DNA of 7,863 nt from Thermocaproicibacter sp002397355 (lineage in GTDB: Bacteria > Bacillota > Clostridia > Oscillospirales > Acutalibacteraceae), in NCBI GenBank assembly GCA_036830905.1, contig DAISNS010000091.1:1-7863 (forward strand), read 5' to 3'. Shown here one piece after another: positions 1 to 5,766 of the stretch (positions are counted from its first letter, which is position 1; each line of letters opens with the position of its first letter). The position numbers and the translations under genes were made by a program. The notes under the pieces were generated by a model, which searched no databases, had not been told where the DNA came from, and saw nothing but the letters and a program-made list of their open reading frames with translations.

Positions 1-87
1 CTTGGTCAGTCACGTCCCGGGACGAATGCGGCAGACAAAATCGGCCGGGCCGCGCGGCTTAGTGAAAGGGAATCGCGGTGTACGGAA

Positions 88-873
88 TCACATATAGTGC
101 CCTATGTCCGTGTCGTTCATATCGAAAAATTCCTGGAAGATTTTCTTCCGATAGAAAGTGAATTCTTCGCTGGTGCGATTCCGCCTGCCTTCCAGCTGGA
201 TTGGAATCACTTTCTTGACATAAGCCGGCTTCGGCGTCAGGATGACGACCTGATTGCCGAGAAAAATGGATTCTTCGATATCGTGCGTGACCAAAACCGT
301 CGTGATCCCGGTTTTCTCGCAGATACTCCGGAGTTCATTTTGAAGAAGGATCTTCGTAAACGCGTCGAGTGTGCCGAACGGCTCGTCCAGCAATAAAACG
401 TGCGGCCTGTTGATCAGAGTCCGCGCAATGCTGACGCGTTTTTTCATCCCGCCGGAGAGCTGCTCCGGCAGGGCGTGCTCAAAACCGGTAAGGCCCACCA
501 GATCAATATACTCCTGCACTCGTTTCCTGCGTTCCTTTTTCTCAACGGAACGGGGAAGGCCGAAGTCTACGTTTTTGGCCACGTCGTACCAAGGCAGCAG
601 CCGGGATTCCTGGAACAACACCCCAACGTCCACCGACGGCTTGGTAACTTCTTTGCCGTTGAATTCCACCCGCCCGGACGAAGGTTGTTCCAGGGCTGCG
701 ATGATTTTAAGCAACGTGCTCTTCCCGCATCCGCTCGGGCCGACGATACTTGTGAAGGTGCCGGCCTCCATATGGAGGCAGATATTCCGCAGAACCTCCA
801 GATTTCCGTTCCCAAAGGGATAGACCTTCTTCAGATTTTGTATATCAATGCCGACAGGTTCGGTTTCTACCAT
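88..873 (-). CDS. ABC transporter ATP-binding protein, nitrate/sulfonate/taurine importer type
   Basis: This cytoplasmic ATPase powers uptake through the permease encoded just upstream. The 261-residue product has every ABC ATPase motif in order: Walker A GPSGCGKST at 45-53, Q-loop FQES with Q88, signature LSGGM at 139-143, Walker B VLLLDEP at 159-165 with catalytic E164, and the H-loop THD with H197. The phrase FQESRLLPW and the overall length fit the SsuB/TauB/NrtD group, whose members import sulfonates, taurine, nitrate, cyanate, thiamine precursors or aromatic acids. The substrate cannot be read from the ATPase. I chose the ATG at 873 because GAGG lies 6 bases upstream; a TTG at 885 would add only four residues. 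It is the last gene of the transporter trio, starting 30 bases after the permease stop. The family is secure and the substrate unknown. Confidence 0.95.
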   Translation of the reverse strand: MVETEPVGIDIQNLKKVYPFGNGNLEVLRNICLHMEAGTFTSIVGPSGCGKSTLLKIIAALEQPSSGRVEFNGKEVTKPSVDVGVLFQESRLLPWYDVAKNVDFGLPRSVEKKERRKRVQEYIDLVGLTGFEHALPEQLSGGMKKRVSIARTLINRPHVLLLDEPFGTLDAFTKILLQNELRSICEKTGITTVLVTHDIEESIFLGNQVVILTPKPAYVKKVIPIQLEGRRNRTSEEFTFYRKKIFQEFFDMNDTDIGHYM

Positions 874-903
874 AATACACCTCAAGCAGGAGTCATTCGG
901 CCA

Positions 904-1668
904 CTAATGCCAGTATATCAGTTTTTTTTGCAGCCAGTACATGCCCAGATCGATCAGCAGCCCGATCAATCCGATCATTGCCACGCCCACAAACATCATG
1001 TCGGCCCTGGAAAGGTTCCGCGCGAACTCGATCAGATACCCCAGCCCGCTGCTCGCCGCTATCATTTCGGCTGCCACCACGCACGACCAGGCCCGGCTGA
1101 AGCCCAGGCGTATTCCCGTGATAATGGAGGGAATGGCCGACGGGAAAATGATTTTGGTCAGCACTTCTTTCCTGCTTTTCCCAAGCACATGGGAGAGCTC
1201 GATCAGCTCCGGGTCGGCTGCGCGCATGCCGGCTTCCGTATTGAGGAGGACGGACCAGAAGCTTCCGACCGCAATGATGGCGATCTTGGAAATTTCCCCA
1301 ATGCCGAGCCAGAGAATGAAAATCGGAACCAGCGCGATCGGCGGGATAGGCTGAAGAATGCCCAGCACGACGCTGGTGAGGCCCCTGGCCTTTTCATTCA
1401 GCCCAAGCGGAATACCGATCGCAAAGCCGAGCCCGCCGCCGATCAGGAACCCGATGACGACTCGCCGGCAGCTGGTGAGGACGTATTCCGATAAGGTACC
1501 GTTCTGAATCATCGCAATCAGCGCCTGAATGATGGAGCCCGGAGAAGGAACGATGGTTTCGTCAAAGGCTCCGGTGCTCAGCGCGATCTGCCAGGCGAGA
1601 ATGATGATGACCGGAAGCAGAACCGCAAATGCTTTTACGGCGGTATTCGTTGAAATTTTTTTACCCAC
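904..1668 (-). CDS. ABC transporter permease, nitrate/sulfonate/taurine importer type
   Basis: This is the integral membrane subunit of the importer (BPD_transp_1 fold, SsuC/TauC-like). Numbering from the longest possible start, hydrophobic segments lie at about 20-40, 78-98, 108-130, 136-152, 190-212 and 232-254. That matches the usual six-helix layout. The coupling-loop (EAA-like) region is at about 163-198, with the conserved pattern ELSHVLGKS followed by IIFPSAIPS and GIRLG. This loop docks on the ATPase. I prefer the GTG at 1668, which has AAAGGA 7 bases upstream. The frame stays open to a TTG at 1695, whose only site (GAGGG) sits 11 bases away; that start would give 263 residues instead of 254. 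It lies between the receptor and ATPase genes. The substrate is not evident. Confidence 0.93.
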   Translation of the reverse strand: MGKKISTNTAVKAFAVLLPVIIILAWQIALSTGAFDETIVPSPGSIIQALIAMIQNGTLSEYVLTSCRRVVIGFLIGGGLGFAIGIPLGLNEKARGLTSVVLGILQPIPPIALVPIFILWLGIGEISKIAIIAVGSFWSVLLNTEAGMRAADPELIELSHVLGKSRKEVLTKIIFPSAIPSIITGIRLGFSRAWSCVVAAEMIAASSGLGYLIEFARNLSRADMMFVGVAMIGLIGLLIDLGMYWLQKKLIYWH

Positions 1669-1733
1669 TCTTGTTTCCTTTGTAATGTCAGTCAATCGTA
1701 ATCATACCCTCACGCGCAAATAAATAGGAACAC

Positions 1734-2744
1734 TTATGCGATGCCCGCCTTGCTGAAACAGGAAGTGTTCAAAATTTCCTCCACGGTTACGTCCTTGCTG
1801 ATCAGCGATTGCTTCTTCGCAAAATCGATGGCCTTCTGCAAGGGGACCGTGACATACTGATCGTCGATGCTGACGAGCCGGCTGCGGGACTCATAATTGA
1901 TCTTCTCGTCGTCCTCCGACGCGCCGGTTATTTTCGCAGCGATCCGGATGGATTCCTCCGGGTTGCTCTCGATATACTTTGCCGCTTCCGCGCATGCTTT
2001 CAGAAATTTCTCCGTGATTTCCGGGTTCTTTTCGACGAAATTCTTGCGTCCGACGATCAGGTTGGCGATCGGTCCGGTTTCGCTGTTGTCCGCGATTTTT
2101 ACTTCCCCGGCCTGCGTCGCGCTGTAAAAACTGTTTCCCTTGAGAAGCGCGGCCTCGATGTGCCCCTTTTTCAGGGCGGTCAGCGCATCCGCGCTCTCCA
2201 TATTCATCAGCTTGACATCGCCGGACGAAAGATTGTGCTTTTCCAAAAGTTCGACAACCGCCTCGTGGTCGTTCGTGCCAAACGGCATTCCGACGGTTTT
2301 CCCTTTCAGCTCCTCTACGGTTTTTATTCCGGAATCCGGGTTCACGAACAGCGCAAACCCTTTTTCGGAGTAATTTCCGCTGGCCAGCGCGACGATTGGA
2401 TTGCCGTTCGCGTTTGCAGTGACGATTGGAAGCGTGCCCAGCATGGCGAGGTCGACGTTTTTGGAAGCCATGGATTCAACGATCGCGGGGCCCTGCTTTA
2501 CAAAGGAAACGACATTGACCTTCACATCGCCGCCGAGCTCTTTGGCGAAGAAGCCCTTCTCCTGTGCGATCTTGAAAAGAAAAAATGCAGGCTGATCGCC
2601 GACATTGACGACCGTTGTTACATTGGAGCCGCTTTTTGAGCCGGAGCTTTGCGCGGGAGCGTTTTTACAGCCGGGAATCGCGGCGCTGAAAGCCGCTGCA
2701 GCCAGCAATGCGGCCAACAGTTTTCTGAAATGTAATCTGTCCAA
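1734..2744 (-). CDS. ABC transporter substrate-binding lipoprotein (NMT1/SsuA/TauA-like)
   Basis: This is the extracytoplasmic receptor of the importer. The 336-residue product begins with a short charged segment and a hydrophobic stretch (about 9-22), then a lipobox-like IPGC with the lipidated cysteine at C26 and a Ser/Gly-rich linker at 31-41. Proline at -2 of the lipobox is uncommon. The mature part has the family's opening VNVGDQPAFFLFKIAQEKGF, a dipeptide-like MLGTLP loop (101-106) and the NPDSGIKTVEELKGKTVG segment (135-152), typical of periplasmic-binding-protein fold II receptors. Relatives bind sulfonates, taurine, nitrate, pyrimidine precursors or aromatic acids. The start must be TTG at 2744: an in-frame TGA lies shortly upstream with no ATG or GTG between, and AAAGG sits 8 bases before it. 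Binding specificity cannot be assigned by eye. Confidence 0.92.
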   Translation of the reverse strand: MDRLHFRKLLAALLAAAAFSAAIPGCKNAPAQSSGSKSGSNVTTVVNVGDQPAFFLFKIAQEKGFFAKELGGDVKVNVVSFVKQGPAIVESMASKNVDLAMLGTLPIVTANANGNPIVALASGNYSEKGFALFVNPDSGIKTVEELKGKTVGMPFGTNDHEAVVELLEKHNLSSGDVKLMNMESADALTALKKGHIEAALLKGNSFYSATQAGEVKIADNSETGPIANLIVGRKNFVEKNPEITEKFLKACAEAAKYIESNPEESIRIAAKITGASEDDEKINYESRSRLVSIDDQYVTVPLQKAIDFAKKQSLISKDVTVEEILNTSCFSKAGIA

Positions 2745-2752
2745 TTTTTCCG

Positions 2753-2757
2753 CCTTT
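2753..2757 (-). promoter_or_regulatory. Ribosome binding site that fixes the TTG start of the receptor gene
   Basis: On the minus strand AAAGG (inside AGGAAAGGCGG) lies 8 bases before the TTG at 2744. Two out-of-frame ATGs a little upstream also have a purine-rich site (GAGAGGAAATAAT), but they open a reading frame without signal-peptide character. The TTG frame carries the signal peptide and receptor domain. Confidence 0.65.
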
Positions 2758-2795
2758 CCTCATGCATCATATTATTTCCTCTCCGGGCCGCTTTA

Positions 2796-2811
2796 CAAAC
2801 CGGGGAGTTTG
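2796..2811. repeat. Small inverted repeat between ligase and receptor genes
   Basis: CAAAC and GTTTG face each other across a 6-base loop (CGGGGA on the plus strand), inside the 88-base gap that separates the acylation genes from the transporter genes. On the minus strand a flanking GGGC/GCCC pair could extend the stem with bulges. No U-rich tail follows in the direction of transcription, so it does not look like an intrinsic terminator. It might be a processing or partial attenuation site, or chance. Confidence 0.3.
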
Positions 2812-2832
2812 CCCGTCGTGGCTGAGACTGCA

Positions 2833-4284
2833 TTACAGCCCCTCGAGTTTATTCCTCCATATTTTTCCATTGTAGGTCCGCGGAATTTCCGGGATGATTT
2901 CGATCGCTTTGGGCAGTTTGAATTTTTCCAGTTTACCGGCCATAAATTGATACAGTCGTTCTACGCTCAGCGGCTTGTCCGTTACAATAAACAGCTTCGG
3001 TACATGGCCCAGCAGAGGATCCCGCATGGATGCGCAGGCGCAATCCGCAACACCCGGAAACGCGCCCGCCACTTCTTCTATTTCCCCTGGGGAAACCTTA
3101 TTGCCGCCCGTGTTGATCACATCGTCTGCCCGGCCGAGTATATAGATTAGGCCGTCTTTGTCGATATAACCGATATCGTCGGAACGGACAAGACCTCTCC
3201 TCATGGTGGAAGCGGTCAAAGCGGGATCCTGATAATACTCTTTCATACACATGCCGCCGGAACAGAGCAGGTATCCCGGATTGCTCTCGCTCGACCGGAT
3301 CGGCTCCCCCGCCTCGTTCTCCACGGAAATAACGGAATGGCAGGTCGGCCTTCCGATGCAATGCGGAAAATTCTCCGGTCCGTTGAAATTCAAAACGCAG
3401 GAGCATCCCGCTTCGGTCGTACCGTACATGTTGTATAGACGGCAGTCCGGCAGCAATTGCAGCAATTTTTCTTTTTCCGCTTCCGGCAAAGGCGAAGAGC
3501 CAAATTGGATATAGTCTAGCTGGCCGTTATATTCCCCGATTTTGTCCCCGGACAGCTTCAGAATGATGGCAAGAGCGGACGGCGCCATAGCAATCGCCGT
3601 CGCACGGTAGCGCGTCAGCATCTGAAACAGGCGGTCTATAAAAACCACGCCGTCCAGCAAAATGGCCGTGCCCCCGTCGATCATGTCCGCAAAATACCGC
3701 CGCAGGCCGAAGGAATGGTTGATCGGCATCGGGATGATCTCGACGTTGTCACTCTTCATCGCCACGCCGAATTTTACATTTTCAGCGACCGCAACTTCCG
3801 CGGAATGGACAAAAAGAATGCCCTTGGAAGTTCCCGTGGTGCCGGTTGTAAAAAGGATCATGGAATCCGAATCCGCTTCAGGGAGGCTGCACGGCTCCCG
3901 ATCCGATTCCAATCCGGCGAGCTCCGTGGCCTGCATTGCGGGGCAGGCCGCCGTTTTGGCGGGGCCCACATACAAAGACGCTTCCGTTTTCCGGATGATA
4001 TCATCGATCCGTCCGGGCCCTGCGTTCTTTTCCAGCGGCACAAAGACGGCTCCGATCATCTGAACCGCGTGGCAGAGAACCAAAAAGTCGATTCTCTGCG
4101 CGGCGCTCGCCACAACGCGGTCTCCGGGCTTTATGCCTCTGCCGCGCAAAAAGAACGCCGTTCCGCAGATTCGCCGGTAAAACTCCTTATAAGTAACGCT
4201 TCCGCCGTTATCCACAAGGCAGAGACGATCCGGCTTTACAATGGAATAATCTTTGATCGCTTCAACAATCGAATGGAACTTCAT
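2833..4284 (-). CDS. AMP-forming acid ligase loading a carrier protein (DltA position, acyl/aryl-acid type)
   Basis: This is a cytoplasmic adenylate-forming enzyme (ANL superfamily, 483 residues). It should activate a carboxylic acid with ATP and transfer it to the carrier protein encoded immediately upstream. Core motifs are complete: A3 LFTTGTTGTSKG at 144-155, A5 YGTTE at 287-291, A7 RSDDIG at 367-372, A8 GRADD at 384-388 continuing to INTGGNKVSPGEIEE, and A10 NGK with catalytic lysine K474. The A4 region reads PINHSFGLRR (187-196), with H190 where acyl- and aryl-acid ligases carry an aromatic or histidine residue; the FDxSV aspartate that holds the alpha-amine in DltA and NRPS domains is absent. 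The A8 wording also matches acyl-CoA-synthetase-type enzymes rather than DltA. I infer a non-amino acid substrate. The ATG at 4284 has only a weak GGGG site 10 bases upstream, and an in-frame TGA three codons before excludes longer starts. Confidence 0.93.
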   Translation of the reverse strand: MKFHSIVEAIKDYSIVKPDRLCLVDNGGSVTYKEFYRRICGTAFFLRGRGIKPGDRVVASAAQRIDFLVLCHAVQMIGAVFVPLEKNAGPGRIDDIIRKTEASLYVGPAKTAACPAMQATELAGLESDREPCSLPEADSDSMILFTTGTTGTSKGILFVHSAEVAVAENVKFGVAMKSDNVEIIPMPINHSFGLRRYFADMIDGGTAILLDGVVFIDRLFQMLTRYRATAIAMAPSALAIILKLSGDKIGEYNGQLDYIQFGSSPLPEAEKEKLLQLLPDCRLYNMYGTTEAGCSCVLNFNGPENFPHCIGRPTCHSVISVENEAGEPIRSSESNPGYLLCSGGMCMKEYYQDPALTASTMRRGLVRSDDIGYIDKDGLIYILGRADDVINTGGNKVSPGEIEEVAGAFPGVADCACASMRDPLLGHVPKLFIVTDKPLSVERLYQFMAGKLEKFKLPKAIEIIPEIPRTYNGKIWRNKLEGL

Positions 4285-4327
4285 GCAATTTCATCCCCAT
4301 AATTTTCACGGCATCCGGCCCTTTGCT

Positions 4328-4555
4328 TCAGTCTTCCAACAGCCTGTCGACAAGCGCTTTCATCGCTTCTGCGGAATTAAAGTTTTCCGGCGTGATCTCC
4401 GCCGGCGGAATATTCAGATCATAGGCGTCGGACAGCTCCGAAATAATGCTGACGATATCCAGCGAGTCGATGATTCCGTCGTCGACGAGGTGCTTTTCAT
4501 TTTTATAATCGACATTGGGAGTCGCTTTTAGAAGGACCTTAATAAAATCATCCAT
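4328..4555 (-). CDS. Acyl carrier protein, DltC-like
   Basis: This 75-residue acidic protein should carry the activated acyl group as a thioester on a 4'-phosphopantetheine arm. The attachment site is S31 in the motif DGIIDSLDIVSIISEL (27-42), where DSL is the signature of carrier proteins. Length and the absence of any fused domain fit a stand-alone carrier such as DltC. The holo-form would need a phosphopantetheinyl transferase encoded elsewhere, since none is in the window. The ATG at 4555 has GGAG 6 bases upstream and overlaps the stop of the micro-ORF, suggesting translational coupling. The ligase gene follows after 43 bases. In a dlt setting the MBOAT docks onto the loaded carrier from the cytoplasmic side; the neighbouring MBOAT makes that role likely here. 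The carrier sequence does not reveal the nature of the cargo. Confidence 0.93.
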   Translation of the reverse strand: MDDFIKVLLKATPNVDYKNEKHLVDDGIIDSLDIVSIISELSDAYDLNIPPAEITPENFNSAEAMKALVDRLLED

Positions 4556-4643
4556 ATAAAACTCCAGTCCGCTGTTTCACAGCAAGTGATTCGATAAAAT
4601 TTCGAGACGCCGCCGGCGGATTCTTGCGTCCGCCCGGTTCCAT
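4548..4643 (-). CDS. Putative 31-residue micro-ORF with strong ribosome site
   Basis: I do not recognise this product. It begins at an ATG preceded by AAAGGAG at ideal spacing and ends in a TGA lying inside the start of the carrier-protein gene (ATGGATGA overlap). The peptide is basic at its start (MEPGGRKNPPAASR), has one short possibly helical part (NFIESLAVKQR) and ends in TGVLYG. It has no membrane segment, so it is not a DltX homologue by appearance, although DltX is also a microprotein of dlt operons. It could be a real small partner of the carrier or MBOAT, or a leader ORF whose translation opens the carrier start. It could also be a chance ORF in the 123-base gap. The strong ribosome site is the main argument for translation. 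Confidence 0.42.
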   Translation of the reverse strand: MEPGGRKNPPAASRNFIESLAVKQRTGVLYG

Positions 4644-4649
4644 ACACCG

Positions 4650-4656
4650 CTCCTTT
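4650..4656 (-). promoter_or_regulatory. Strong Shine-Dalgarno site AAAGGAG of the micro-ORF
   Basis: AAAGGAG lies 6 bases before the ATG at 4643. It is the best ribosome site in this part of the operon, better than the GGAG of the carrier-protein gene, yet it serves only a 31-codon frame. This is what makes the micro-ORF worth annotating. Confidence 0.6.
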
Positions 4657-4678
4657 CGGGAATATCCGGCCCCGCGTT

Positions 4679-5752
4679 TCACGATCCGTTTTCTTTGGCA
4701 AGCGCAGCCTTTACTGTCTCTGCCTGATCCTGCGCCTGCTCCGACCATGCAGCATAAGCGGCATTCCACTCCGCCGCGGTGTCTTCGGTGTGATCCGCCG
4801 GCATATCATAATTTTCCATGATGTACTTGAGAAGATAATCCGTCACTTTGGCGGAGCCAAAGACATTGACGTGTCTGTCGTTATAAAAATCGCTGGAAAA
4901 ATCGAGCCCGATCTCCTGATAATCATAATTGCAATTCAGATAGGGATAGCCGTAGCTTTCGATCACGTCCGCCACATAATTCTCTTCGGCTATGGACACC
5001 GGATTTTCAACGTATGGTGTGGAGAGGAACAAGACATTGATATTCTGCTGCCTGCAATAGCTCAGGACCTCCCGCAGAGTCTGCTCCGAGCTTTCCTCCA
5101 GAGGCGTTTTCTTCGCGGTATAGGGCGCAGGGTCGAATTCCGTCTGCTTCTGCCATGCCGCCACGGTATACGCGCTCTTCACATCGCTTTTTTTATGGTA
5201 AAACATCAGGGAAAACGCATCCAGATTGAGGTTCTTCCAGTTCGAATGGTTGTGGAAGAGATCGAAAAACCAATCGGTTTTATCCTGATCGGTCACCGTC
5301 TCATTGATCAGCCGGATGCGGTTCATGGAATAGGGAAGGGCGTCCGTCAGGTTTCGCAAAAATTCGTCTGAAACTTTGGTGTTGTTTTTGATGTACAGAT
5401 CATTTGAAATCAGAGTGCGGATTTCAACCACATAAAGATCCGGGTGCTGGCTTTTTTCCGATTCGGCGATCAGAGCCGGCACCGTGTTGAAGGGAAGCGC
5501 CGGTGCGCCCAGTACATAGGATGTCATGCCGGAATCGTTCCACATCTTCGGCGAGACGACAAATATGTAAGCCGCGCTGCTGCCTATGAAAACGGTGTCC
5601 AGCGTATTGTCCTCCTCCGCATAGAATCCGGCGAACCTGGATTTGGTGCTTGTATCGGCAAGGCGCAGCAGATAGGAAACCATGACGAACAGCACCGAAA
5701 AGATCAAGAAAAAACCGACGGCGCCCCATATGCGCCTTTTTCTTATTTTCAC
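4679..5752 (-). CDS. Membrane-anchored SGNH-fold acyltransferase partner of the MBOAT (DltD/AlgJ-like role)
   Basis: This 357-residue protein probably takes the acyl group from the MBOAT on the outer face of the membrane and passes it to an envelope polymer. A basic start (KIRKRR) and one membrane helix at about 8-30 anchor it, with the rest outside. SGNH block I is FIGSSAAY (55-62), with S59 the likely nucleophile. The C-terminal block reads DFYNDRHVNVFGSAKVTDYL (288-307), with H294 the likely catalytic histidine. The usual spacing is D-x-x-H; here N291 sits at that place and D292 one residue later. A helical tail (about 316-357) follows. The GTG start at 5752 has GGAGG 8 bases upstream, and the gap to the MBOAT stop is 14 bases, as expected for a transferase pair made together. 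It resembles clostridial MBOAT-associated SGNH proteins more than classical DltD. Confidence 0.86.
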   Translation of the reverse strand: MKIRKRRIWGAVGFFLIFSVLFVMVSYLLRLADTSTKSRFAGFYAEEDNTLDTVFIGSSAAYIFVVSPKMWNDSGMTSYVLGAPALPFNTVPALIAESEKSQHPDLYVVEIRTLISNDLYIKNNTKVSDEFLRNLTDALPYSMNRIRLINETVTDQDKTDWFFDLFHNHSNWKNLNLDAFSLMFYHKKSDVKSAYTVAAWQKQTEFDPAPYTAKKTPLEESSEQTLREVLSYCRQQNINVLFLSTPYVENPVSIAEENYVADVIESYGYPYLNCNYDYQEIGLDFSSDFYNDRHVNVFGSAKVTDYLLKYIMENYDMPADHTEDTAAEWNAAYAAWSEQAQDQAETVKAALAKENGS

Positions 5753-5760
5753 CGAAAGGA

Positions 5761-5765
5761 CCTCC
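5761..5765 (-). promoter_or_regulatory. Ribosome binding site GGAGG that fixes the GTG start of the SGNH gene
   Basis: GGAGG lies 8 bases before the GTG at 5752 and begins just after the MBOAT stop codon. The GTG is followed by the basic residues and membrane helix expected of an anchored transferase, so this start gives an intact N-terminus. Confidence 0.7.
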
Positions 5766-5766
5766 G

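Noticed and set aside
13..58. GC-rich palindromes after the ATPase gene (CGTCCCGGGACG at 13-24 and GCCGCGCGGC at 49-58) as an operon terminator
   Set aside because: They have no loop, are not followed by a U-run in the minus direction, and look like ordinary GC-rich palindromes. The real terminator may lie outside the window.
400..1494. Long open frame of 364 codons on the plus strand opposite the ATPase and permease genes
   Set aside because: It is the antisense of two genes with complete family motifs, its product is low-complexity and rich in H, Q, P and D, and it shows no recognisable domain. It is a shadow of biased codon use.
1809..2639. Plus-strand frame of 276 codons opposite the receptor gene
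   Set aside because: It mirrors the codon structure of the receptor gene and shows no domain, and the minus-strand gene has a signal peptide and family motifs.
2618..2833. Alternative minus-strand frame with two ATGs and a purine-rich site just before the receptor gene
   Set aside because: The product has no signal-peptide character and runs out of frame through the receptor. The TTG frame gives a proper lipoprotein, so a frameshift or second gene is not needed.
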